From: Verrucomicrobiales bacterium
Lineage (GTDB): Bacteria > Verrucomicrobiota > Verrucomicrobiia > Verrucomicrobiales > DEV007
DNA: 5,275 nucleotides
Assembly (NCBI GenBank): GCA_002708885.1
Contig: PAPL01000065.1
Span: 10,374 to 15,648 of the forward strand
Direction of reading: 5' to 3'
Both the position numbers and the translations under genes were made by a program. The notes below the pieces were generated by a model. The model did not search any database and was not told where the DNA came from. It saw only the letters and a list, made by a program, of their open reading frames with translations. Below are positions 1 through 5,275 of this stretch, in pieces. Numbering within the stretch: position 1 is the stretch's first letter; every line of letters begins with the position of its first letter.

Positions 1-758
1 CACTCTTGATTGAAAAACCCAAACGATATAGGAATTGGATTGAGAGCTGTAAGAAACCTCCGGTCGTTAGATTTCCAAATGAGGAGGTCGTTAAGATTAA
101 CAATGTAAGAGAATTTAAATGGAGAAGTGTTGATGATTATGATGCGGCATGGGTAACGCGCAGTTATTATCTCGATCAACTGGACTCTCTTGATCTGATA
201 GTGGAGCCTCTAGGCGATTCAAAGCTCTTTGCGCATTCTATGCTCAGCTTCGGTTTCGGTCCGGAAAGGAGAGTTGTTATATCTGCTGAGGTGAGGAAAG
301 AGGAGGGCGAGGTCTTTAGCCTTTTTTCTGGCCTCTATAAGCAATTTGAACTCATTTATCAGGTGAACGGTGAGCGTGATGCGCTTACCTTGAGAGGTTG
401 TCAGGACGGGACTCAGCTTTACATTTTTCCAATCAAAGCAAGTAAAGGATTCATGAAGAGCCTCTTTGTGAGTCTTGCAAAAAAAGCGGGGAATTTAACT
501 GATGAGCCTGAGTTTTATCATTCGCTTCGCGCAAATTGCACTACTGAGCTTTTTGAGCATATAAAGAAAAATTTTGAAGGGGATATCAGTTATGGAAAGG
601 GTGTCCTTTTTCCTGCGCAGGCCGGGAAGGTCCTGCATGAAATGGGTTGGATGGACACGGAATTGGATTATGAAGCGGCCCTGGAAAAGTTCCGGTCTGG
701 AATGAGAGTCAGAAAATATGCAGACCATCCCGATTTTTCCAAAAAAATAAGAGAATAA
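1..758 (+). CDS. DUF4105 / Lnb N-terminal periplasmic domain protein, 5'-partial
   Basis: The reading frame is open to the left edge (CTC at 3-5 precedes the TTG at 6), so the gene probably begins upstream; TTG at 6 is only the first possible start inside the window. Numbering from that TTG gives 250 residues covering most of a DUF4105 domain. Visible family hallmarks are the entry motif around residues 30-40 (VKINNVREFKWR), 'AHSMLSFGF' at 76-84 with His77, 'SAEVRKEEGE' at 93-102, 'ELIYQVNGERD' at 115-125, and 'RANCTT' at 175-180 with the invariant Cys178. The His and Cys residues suggest a thiol-dependent enzyme. From family knowledge, this domain is named after Lnb, linked to lipoprotein N-acylation, and is periplasmic; members usually have N-terminal membrane segments, which here would lie outside the window. 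The family call is firm. The exact substrate is not established, and lipoprotein acylation is an inference. It converges on dcd with no intergenic gap. Confidence 0.85.
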   Translation, partial: LLIEKPKRYRNWIESCKKPPVVRFPNEEVVKINNVREFKWRSVDDYDAAWVTRSYYLDQLDSLDLIVEPLGDSKLFAHSMLSFGFGPERRVVISAEVRKEEGEVFSLFSGLYKQFELIYQVNGERDALTLRGCQDGTQLYIFPIKASKGFMKSLFVSLAKKAGNLTDEPEFYHSLRANCTTELFEHIKKNFEGDISYGKGVLFPAQAGKVLHEMGWMDTELDYEAALEKFRSGMRVRKYADHPDFSKKIRE

Positions 759-1295
759 TTAGAATTCATTCTTCCACATCATTGATTCCATTGGTAATGC
801 GGATTTGCTATTGTATTTTGCGGAGCTTTTTTGTGAATAGAGGGTATCGACTTGACCCTGAAGTTCGAAATAGATGAGCTGACCAATGGGCATTAGGTGA
901 TAAACTCTGACAGGCTTTGAGACGGAAATCTCAAGTGTCCAGTGATTACAAAAGCCGACATCTCCTTTTCCTGCCGTTGCATGGATGTCAATTCCCAGTC
1001 TTCCGACACTGCTCTTTCCTTCAAGAAAAGGAACGTGCCTGTGAGTCTCAGTGTATTCTTCAGTGACGCCGAGGTAAACGGTCCCCGGTTCCAGAACAAA
1101 TCCATCTGAAGGTATTTCGAACATTGAAATTTTATTATGTTTTTTTGCATCTAAGACATCGTCAATGTAAGTGGCAAGAGTCTTTCCGAGTCTGACGTCG
1201 TAACTGTTAGTTCCTAGATGCGTTTCTATGTAAGGCTCAATGACAATGGTGCCTTCTTGGATTTCTTGGCGGATAGCGTGGTCAGTCAGGATCAT
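759..1295 (-). CDS. dcd: dCTP deaminase (possibly bifunctional dCTP deaminase/dUTPase)
   Basis: A complete 178-residue cytoplasmic homotrimer-type enzyme of the dUTPase/dCTP deaminase fold. It deaminates dCTP to dUTP, feeding dUMP and thymidylate synthesis. The start 'MILTDHAIRQEI' matches the family N-terminus, and an in-frame TAG at 1320-1322 limits the start. Key motifs are 'GTNSYDVRLG' (28-37), 'PFLEGKSSVGRLGIDIHATAG' split as 89-101 and 102-109, and 'WTLEI' (119-123). Ser95, Arg99 and Glu122 correspond to the catalytic Ser/Arg/Glu of E. coli Dcd. 'MPIGQLIYFE' (135-144) and the nucleotide-closing tail 'SSAKYNSK' (157-164) are present. The family call is very secure. The 'HATAG' motif (105-109) resembles bifunctional deaminase/dUTPases (HxTAG), unlike E. 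coli Dcd (HVTAH), so dUTPase activity is possible but inferred. It lies 20 bp downstream of purU on the same strand, probably co-transcribed. There is no Shine-Dalgarno; the stretch before ATG is A-rich. Confidence 0.95.
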   Translation of the reverse strand: MILTDHAIRQEIQEGTIVIEPYIETHLGTNSYDVRLGKTLATYIDDVLDAKKHNKISMFEIPSDGFVLEPGTVYLGVTEEYTETHRHVPFLEGKSSVGRLGIDIHATAGKGDVGFCNHWTLEISVSKPVRVYHLMPIGQLIYFELQGQVDTLYSQKSSAKYNSKSALPMESMMWKNEF

Positions 1296-1315
1296 TTTAT
1301 TTTGTTTGTTTCTGA

Positions 1316-2182
1316 TTAGCTAAATACAACAGTTTTATTCTTAAGTACGAGTACTTTTCGCTGGGAGTGAGCCCAAACACCTCGTGATAATACTATTTTT
1401 TCTAGGTCTCTCCCGTGTCTGATAAAGTCAGATAAAGATTCTCTGTGAGTGACCCGAATCACATCCTGAGCGATGATTGGACCTTCATCTAAATCAGCAG
1501 TGACATAGTGACTCGTTGCTCCGATCAGTTTAACGCCGCGCTGATAGGCTTGGTGATATGGTCTTGCACCCGCGAATGCCGGGAGGAAGGAATGATGGAT
1601 GTTGATTATTTGATTGGGAAAATGATTAACAAAGTTATCACTTAATATTTGCATGTACCGGGCAAGGATGACGGTGTCAACGTTATGCTCTTTGAGAACC
1701 GAAATCTCCGCTGATTCTTGATCTGCTTTATTTTCTTTATTGATGGAGAATTGGTGGAATGGAATCCCAAATCTGTCCGCTACCTGTTTGAGCGAATCAT
1801 GGTTGCTTATAATTAATGGAATTTGAATATTGAGTTCTCCTGATTCATGTCTCGATAATAGATCATATAAGCAATGACCTTCCTTCGTAACGAATATCGC
1901 AGCTCTAGGTGGCTGGTCATTGTAGTGAAGTTGCCATGTCATTTCGGATTCGCTGGCAATTTCCAGATTGAATTTTGAATTCAACTGCTCCTCAGAGAGT
2001 TCGAATCCATCCATTTCCCATTCAATTCGCATGAAAAATGCTCCATTTTCCTCATCCACGTGCTGATCCAAATAAACAATGTTTCCTTTATGGTTGCCGA
2101 TGAATGTGGATACTGAAGAAACTAACCCAGGCCGGTCAGGACATGAGATGAGCAATATGGCGGTTCTTTTTAATGCGGGCAT
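1316..2182 (-). CDS. purU: Formyltetrahydrofolate deformylase PurU
   Basis: A complete 288-residue protein, close to the usual ~280-290 for PurU. It hydrolyses 10-formyl-tetrahydrofolate to tetrahydrofolate and formate in the cytoplasm, balancing the one-carbon pool and supplying formate for purine synthesis where PurT is used. Residues 1 to about 85 form an ACT regulatory domain with the signature 'SCPDRPGLV' (13-21). Residues from about 92 onward form the formyltransferase-type catalytic domain. There, 'ARYMQILS' (174-181), 'INIHHSFLPAFAGA' (193-206; Asn194 and His196), 'GATSHYVTADLDEGPII' (221-237; His225 and Asp232) and 'HGRDLEK' (256-262) are visible, so the Asn/His/Asp catalytic set is intact. 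The N-terminal ACT domain separates it from PurN, which lacks one. An in-frame TAG at 2210-2212 makes ATG at 2182 the only sensible start. It is the first gene of the minus-strand pair with dcd. No Shine-Dalgarno is visible. Confidence 0.96.
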   Translation of the reverse strand: MPALKRTAILLISCPDRPGLVSSVSTFIGNHKGNIVYLDQHVDEENGAFFMRIEWEMDGFELSEEQLNSKFNLEIASESEMTWQLHYNDQPPRAAIFVTKEGHCLYDLLSRHESGELNIQIPLIISNHDSLKQVADRFGIPFHQFSINKENKADQESAEISVLKEHNVDTVILARYMQILSDNFVNHFPNQIINIHHSFLPAFAGARPYHQAYQRGVKLIGATSHYVTADLDEGPIIAQDVIRVTHRESLSDFIRHGRDLEKIVLSRGVWAHSQRKVLVLKNKTVVFS

Positions 2183-2216
2183 GAATGATTGTATGGGGTT
2201 CGCAAAGCACTAGCAC

Positions 2217-2245
2217 TTAATATCGATAAAAACAAGTTATCACAA
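2217..2245 (-). promoter_or_regulatory. Possible sigma-70-type promoter for purU-dcd
   Basis: On the minus strand TTGTGA (2245-2240) and TATTAA (2222-2217) are separated by 17 bp, each matching four of six consensus positions. Transcription would start near 2210, giving a leader of roughly 28 nt before the purU ATG. The TATCGATA palindrome overlaps the -10 element. This is a consensus match only and is weaker evidence if the host belongs to Bacteroidota, whose promoters differ (TTTG / TAnnTTTG). Confidence 0.3.
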
Positions 2246-2261
2246 TGATGAAGGCAATGTG

Positions 2262-2290
2262 TTGGGCTGATATGGTCAAGTTCTTGTAAT
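2262..2290 (+). promoter_or_regulatory. Possible sigma-70-type promoter for the amidohydrolase gene
   Basis: TTGGGC (2262-2267) and TGTAAT (2285-2290) are separated by 17 bp. The -10 matches five of six consensus positions and the -35 only three. A start near 2297 would leave a leader of about 23 nt before the ATG at 2320. Position and spacing fit, but the evidence is modest. Confidence 0.3.
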
Positions 2291-2319
2291 ATGTTTTCCT
2301 TTAGTCTAACAAAGATACT

Positions 2320-3639
2320 ATGCAACCATTTAAGGCCCTTGCTTTTTCAATAATCATTCTTGCGGGCTTGATCGGCATTGTGCTTCATGCAGCGGTCAAA
2401 TCTTCTTCTGATCGGATAGTGAACAGATACGCTGATTGTCATGTTCATCTTCTGGACTTTCTACAGAACGGTGAATTTTTAAATTCTGATAAGAAATTTC
2501 CAGGTGGAGTTTTCGGGAAACAGGAAGAAAATGGCCGCTATGTTTCTCTTCCTTTCGGAGAGAGGGGACGGAGAGTAGAAGCTTTGCTCCAGAGTATGGA
2601 TGAGGCAAATGTCCATAATGCCTTAGTGTGTGGCATGCCTTTCATAAAGAAATGGTCGCAGAATGAGCCGTTTCAGAGGCCCCGTTACTATTTGGACAGT
2701 CCTTCCAGAGTGAAGCCTGCTAGGGACACTGATGTTTCAGTCGGATCCGCTATCCTTGATTATAAAATAAAATATGCAGATGACCCGGTAAAGTTGTCTA
2801 GGCTCAAATCGATTCATCCTTCTCTTTGTGGTTTTGATGCCACGGACTTGGGAGCAGTTGACTTGCTTATAAAAAGGATCAAAGAGTTTCCAGGGGTTTG
2901 GGAATGCATCGGAGAAGTCATGTCCAGGCATGATGATTTAACAAATCTGACGACCGGAGAAAGGCCAAGGGCAAATCACCCGGCACTGGCCCGTGTCTGT
3001 CGTTTTGCAGGAGAGCATTATTTACCAGTGAGTATACATCACAACATTGCTCCAATTTCTCGTAATTCGAAGGAAGTCAAACTGCCTACGTATCTGAATG
3101 AATTTATAGAACTCATGGAATACTGCCGTGCCGGTAATGAAGGCTGTGAAGTTTCCACAAAATTCATATGGTGTCACTCGGGCATTAGCCGGAGACTCGT
3201 TGTTAATGATCTGCATTTCTGGATTGAAGAGGTCCTCAAGGAGTACTCGGATCAGCTGTACATTGATCTGTCCTGGGTCGTCCTTGATGATTATGTGCTC
3301 CCCAATTTGGAGGACTGGGTGAAATTGATTTCAAGATACCCTGACAGATTTATGATAGGATCCGATGTGGTTGGGTCAGTCAGCAAGATGAATCAGGCGC
3401 TCAAGCCCTACGATAAGCTTTTGGCAGCTTTGCCAGAACAGATCAGGGCAAAAGTGGCGCATGATAACTTCGCCAATCTCTTCGAAGACATGTCATCGTT
3501 GAGAAAGAAAAACGGTTTAGGGGTCGGAGGAATAACAATTTCTCCTGATTACATTTACTCTGACAAGCTTCATGTTAGGCCAGACTTTAAGAATTCGAAA
3601 TTTATGGAAAAAAGAATCAGATCATTGAATCGAAAATGA
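2320..3639 (+). CDS. Membrane-anchored or exported amidohydrolase-superfamily enzyme
   Basis: A complete 439-residue protein; ATG at 2320 follows an in-frame TAG at 2302-2304. Residues about 6-26 form a hydrophobic segment (LAFSIIILAGLIGIVLHAA) after a lysine-containing N-terminus. It acts as a signal peptide or, because the candidate cleavage sites have poor -3 residues, an uncleaved anchor. The mature part shows a metal-dependent TIM-barrel hydrolase pattern in order: 'DCHVHLLDF' (39-47; His41 and His43), 'IGEV' (197-200; Glu199), 'SIHHN' (238-242), 'WCHSG' (284-288; His286), 'FMIGSDVVG' (344-352; Asp349) and 'NFANLF' (383-388). This fits the amidohydrolase_2 (PF04909-like) group, although the GEV and histidine spacing also recall TatD-type hydrolases. 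At 439 residues it is longer than typical ~300-residue members, with an insertion around 46-140 and a basic C-terminal tail (391-439). The substrate is unknown. A location outside the cytoplasm is inferred from the N-terminus. Confidence 0.8.
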   Translation: MQPFKALAFSIIILAGLIGIVLHAAVKSSSDRIVNRYADCHVHLLDFLQNGEFLNSDKKFPGGVFGKQEENGRYVSLPFGERGRRVEALLQSMDEANVHNALVCGMPFIKKWSQNEPFQRPRYYLDSPSRVKPARDTDVSVGSAILDYKIKYADDPVKLSRLKSIHPSLCGFDATDLGAVDLLIKRIKEFPGVWECIGEVMSRHDDLTNLTTGERPRANHPALARVCRFAGEHYLPVSIHHNIAPISRNSKEVKLPTYLNEFIELMEYCRAGNEGCEVSTKFIWCHSGISRRLVVNDLHFWIEEVLKEYSDQLYIDLSWVVLDDYVLPNLEDWVKLISRYPDRFMIGSDVVGSVSKMNQALKPYDKLLAALPEQIRAKVAHDNFANLFEDMSSLRKKNGLGVGGITISPDYIYSDKLHVRPDFKNSKFMEKRIRSLNRK

Positions 3640-3671
3640 ATCCTGATATATTCTGATGCGATTCTCATATC

Positions 3672-3812
3672 ATGATCAGAAGCTTTCTTAAATTCCCTAG
3701 AATCATCATCGAGTACTTTGGACTCGAAGTGATCATCGGAGCCGGGCTGTGCTGGGCACTTGGGGGCGGTGTTTTTCTGGTGATAATTTTGGCCTGTTCT
3801 CCAAGTTTCTAG
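3672..3812 (+). CDS. Possible small single-pass membrane protein (46 aa)
   Basis: An ATG-to-TAG frame of 46 codons beginning 32 bp after the amidohydrolase stop. The product starts MIRSFLKFPRIIIEYFGLE, basic near the N-terminus, then has a Gly-rich hydrophobic stretch at about residues 20-41 (from VIIGAGL to VIILA) and ends in a short CSPSF tail. The layout of basic and amphipathic head, one transmembrane helix and short tail is that of a small inner-membrane protein, with the positive end predicted in the cytoplasm. It fills almost the whole gap between the flanking genes, and no competing feature occupies that space. There is no Shine-Dalgarno, but the neighbouring genes lack one too. I recognise no family. 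It could be a chance ORF; conservation would decide. Confidence 0.5.
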   Translation: MIRSFLKFPRIIIEYFGLEVIIGAGLCWALGGGVFLVIILACSPSF

Positions 3813-3821
3813 ATAATTTTT

Positions 3822-5275
3822 CTATGCCTTAGCGTCAGAAGCTTTTTTAGGCTCTTTGGACGCTGACTTCTTGACTTCTGCTCCGCTCTTTCCTTTCCAC
3901 TGCTTTACGAGTTCAGTGGCAAGGTTCTTTTGTTCTTCGCTGAGTTTTGGCTCTAATCTTTTAATTGCTATTAGAGCTTCTGAGTTTCCTTGTTCGGCAG
4001 CGAGAGTCATCCATTTCTGGGCCACTACTAGGTCAGTCGAAACGCCTTGGCCAAGCGCATAAAGCATTCCCAAAGAGGCCTGTCCTTCGGGGCTTCCCTG
4101 ATTGGCGGCTTTCACTAACCAACCTATGGCTTCTTGTGGATTGGACTTTGCGCCTTCACCTTTGAGTAGAAGTAGAGCCAAGTTAACTTGTGCATTTGAG
4201 TGTCCGAGTTGAGCGGCTTTTTGATACCATTCCGTTGCCTGCGTTGCGTTCTTTTCAAGATCAATTCCATTATGATACAATGTTCCGAGCCTGAACTTTA
4301 AATTTGCCAGTTCGAGTTCGGCTCCGGAAGATTCAATGGCTTCGGCTATTTGCTGGATGGCCAGGGCCCTTTCTTTTCCGTCTTTGAACTGTGAAGCGAG
4401 TGCTAATGTCTGCTGCATCATAACGGTGCCTCTTTTTTGTATTTCCTTAGCGATGCTCAATGATTGAGTGAGGATCAGTTTTTTGTCATTTTCGTTCCCT
4501 GAATCCTCAATGGCTGCGATTATTTGGTTCAGTGCGGCGGCCTTTTCTTTTATAGGTTCTATTTCTTTGATTGATCCAATCGCGGTGCTGAGAGTTGCTT
4601 TACTTTCCTCTATGAGATCGCAATTGAATTGAGCCACGGACAGATGAGTGAGTGAAGCTGCTTGGGGTCCCTTGTCCTTCATTGAGCTAATGATTTTTTG
4701 AGCTTTTTCAATGGTGGCTTTTGATTGTTCTTTGTCTCCTGCTCCCATCAGAGTGACCGAGAAATCGCAGAGAACTTTGACCTGGTCTTGTGGATCTTGT
4801 ATTTTTTCTATGAGGGCCAGGGCCGGGTCCTGCTTTGGCTTAAGGCCTGCTTTGATCGATTCGAGTTGAACTATAAAGTTGTTAACCTCACTTAATTCAG
4901 CAAATGCTTTCATTGATAGACTCAAAGATTTGATGAGTTTTTCTTTGTCCTCTATGCCGGTTATTGCAGCCAAGGCTTCTAGGCATGAGTCCATAAATCT
5001 CTTCGCATTTTTACTGTCGTTGGCATGTAGATTGGCCAGAACCAGGTTCTGGCTTACCGAGAGTTTTGATTCTGGAGACTTTGCGGAATTGACTAAGCTG
5101 ATGAGAGGCATCGGGTCAGGTTGAATCGTCTTGCTTTCTTCCGTGCTTTTGTTTCGTTCTGGGGGAGAGAGTGCCAGAATAATAGGGTCGCTGAGGTCAC
5201 CAATTTCAGCACTTCCAGAGAAAGCTTTGAGTGAGGTTGCCAGACTTGCGATTAGCTCTCTTTTTTCTGAAATGG
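3822..5275 (-). CDS. TPR-like/Sel1 repeat protein, 5'-partial
   Basis: The frame contains an ATG at 5111 but stays open through 54 further codons to the right edge, and those codons encode sequence homologous to the body of the protein. The real start is therefore beyond the window. At least 483 residues are visible. Numbering from the ATG at 5111, residues 1 to about 263 (and the upstream part) are degenerate alpha-helical, TPR-like repeats. Residues 271-379 are three Sel1 repeats with the LG.LY..G.G....A..W..KAA..G...A pattern. The C-terminus (about 390-429) is rich in Lys, Ala and Ser and probably disordered. No catalytic motif is present; such solenoids act as protein-interaction scaffolds. 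An export signal, if any, would lie outside the window, so location is unknown. The stop TAG is 9 bp from the end of the convergent small ORF. The role is not determinable from sequence alone. Confidence 0.85.
   Translation of the reverse strand, partial: ISEKRELIASLATSLKAFSGSAEIGDLSDPIILALSPPERNKSTEESKTIQPDPMPLISLVNSAKSPESKLSVSQNLVLANLHANDSKNAKRFMDSCLEALAAITGIEDKEKLIKSLSLSMKAFAELSEVNNFIVQLESIKAGLKPKQDPALALIEKIQDPQDQVKVLCDFSVTLMGAGDKEQSKATIEKAQKIISSMKDKGPQAASLTHLSVAQFNCDLIEESKATLSTAIGSIKEIEPIKEKAAALNQIIAAIEDSGNENDKKLILTQSLSIAKEIQKRGTVMMQQTLALASQFKDGKERALAIQQIAEAIESSGAELELANLKFRLGTLYHNGIDLEKNATQATEWYQKAAQLGHSNAQVNLALLLLKGEGAKSNPQEAIGWLVKAANQGSPEGQASLGMLYALGQGVSTDLVVAQKWMTLAAEQGNSEALIAIKRLEPKLSEEQKNLATELVKQWKGKSGAEVKKSASKEPKKASDAKA
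3975..4301 (-). repeat. Three tandem Sel1 repeats (protein level)
   Basis: Residues 271-307, 308-343 and 344-379 (numbered from the ATG at 5111) form consecutive 36-37-residue units. Each has the Sel1 pattern: LGTLYHNG / LALLLLKGEG / LGMLYALGQG in the first helix and turn, then WYQKAAQLG / WLVKAANQG / WMTLAAEQG in the second helix. The third unit keeps the canonical pattern best; the first has IDLEK where GV/GEG is usual. Sel1 units are helical hairpins that stack into a superhelix for partner binding. Confidence 0.9.
4323..4547 (-). repeat. Two copies of a short helical motif flanking a TPR-like unit
   Basis: Residues 189-205 (EKAAALNQIIAAIEDSG) and 247-263 (ERALAIQQIAEAIESSG), numbered from the ATG at 5111, are clearly related and lie 58 residues apart. 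They mark a second repeat class in the same protein, just before the Sel1 block. This resembles TPR-like families with the pattern A-L-x-x-I-A-x-A-I-x-x-S-G. The DNA of the two copies is diverged, so the duplication is not recent. Confidence 0.6.
4668..5267 (-). repeat. Two diverged tandem copies of a ~95-105-residue helical module
   Basis: The segment coded by 5267-4950 begins EKRELIASLATSLKAF and the segment coded by 4949-4668 begins DKEKLIKSLSLSMKAF, with further matching at QPDPMPLISLV versus KQDPALALIEKI. The two line up over most of their length with a gap, indicating an ancient internal duplication. The first copy lies largely upstream of the ATG at 5111, which is direct evidence that translation begins further upstream. 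The alignment was made by eye. Confidence 0.65.

Larger units (their letters stand above)
2183..2319. promoter_or_regulatory. Divergent intergenic region between purU and the amidohydrolase gene
   Basis: This 137-bp stretch separates two divergently transcribed genes and should hold both promoters. It is AT-rich, with an 8-bp palindrome TATCGATA at 2221-2228 and a tandem AGCACT at 2206-2211 and 2212-2217. No riboswitch-like conserved core, strong hairpin or tRNA-like structure is seen. Whether the palindrome is an operator is unknown; such short palindromes arise by chance. Confidence 0.6.

Noticed and set aside
495..728. 77-codon minus-strand ORF inside the DUF4105 gene
   Set aside because: Antisense shadow of a conserved domain, no independent support.
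751..769. Imperfect inverted repeat across the abutting stop codons
   Set aside because: Bulged AT-only pairing with a 2-base loop; not a credible hairpin.
893..1150. 85-codon minus-strand ORF inside dcd
   Set aside because: Shadow frame of a well-supported gene with no recognisable features.
3128..3322. 64-codon plus-strand ORF inside the amidohydrolase gene
   Set aside because: Overlaps catalytic motifs of the real frame and has low-quality composition.
3644..3672. Inverted repeat TGATAT...ATATCA as a terminator after the amidohydrolase gene
   Set aside because: The stem is only 6 bp, AT-rich, has a 17-nt loop and no following T-run, and overlaps the start of the small ORF.
3807..3825. 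TAGA...TCTA hairpin with T-rich loop as a bidirectional terminator
   Set aside because: A four-base AT stem is too weak to support a terminator call, although the position between convergent genes is right.
3856..5124. Plus-strand ORFs opposite the Sel1 repeat gene
   Set aside because: Antisense shadows; the minus frame explains the region through clear Sel1 repeats.
1..5275. CRISPR array, tRNA, insertion sequence or att site
   Set aside because: No regularly spaced identical repeats, cloverleaf, transposase or flanking terminal repeats were seen.

Overview
This window carries five substantial genes plus one probable small membrane-protein gene. It reads as ordinary chromosomal DNA from a Gram-negative-type bacterium. 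The dCTP deaminase resembles the short (~178 aa) Bacteroidota/PVC-like form. A DUF4105 (Lnb N-terminal domain) protein and a Sel1-repeat protein are also present. None of the four visible start codons has a GGAGG-type Shine-Dalgarno sequence. Together these point loosely to Bacteroidota or Verrucomicrobiota-like lineages, but the window holds no rRNA or other decisive marker, so this is a weak inference.

Layout, left to right. (1) A plus-strand DUF4105 gene enters from the left edge and ends at 758; its true 5' end lies outside the window. (2) A minus-strand pair, purU (2182-1316) then dcd (1295-759), is separated by 20 bp and looks like one transcription unit. The stop codon of dcd directly abuts the stop of the DUF4105 gene, giving TAATTA with no spacer. 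(3) A divergent 137-bp intergenic region (2183-2319) holds plausible promoters in both directions. (4) A plus-strand gene (2320-3639) encodes a 439-residue amidohydrolase-superfamily enzyme with an N-terminal hydrophobic segment, predicted to act outside the cytoplasm or at the membrane. (5) A 46-codon plus-strand ORF (3672-3812) with one clear transmembrane stretch follows 32 bp later. (6) A large minus-strand gene (3822 to beyond 5275) encodes a helical-repeat protein made of degenerate TPR-like repeats followed by three Sel1 repeats and a Lys/Ala-rich tail. It is open to the right edge, so the ATG at 5111 is probably internal.

Functionally, PurU (10-formyl-THF to THF plus formate) and Dcd (dCTP to dUTP, possibly on to dUMP) both touch the folate/thymidylate branch of nucleotide metabolism, which gives the pair a plausible logic. 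The other genes have no evident shared pathway. I found no mobile element, CRISPR array, tRNA, rRNA or convincing new defence or biosynthetic system. The most worthwhile leads are the membrane-associated amidohydrolase with its small membrane-protein neighbour, and the duplicated architecture of the repeat protein.
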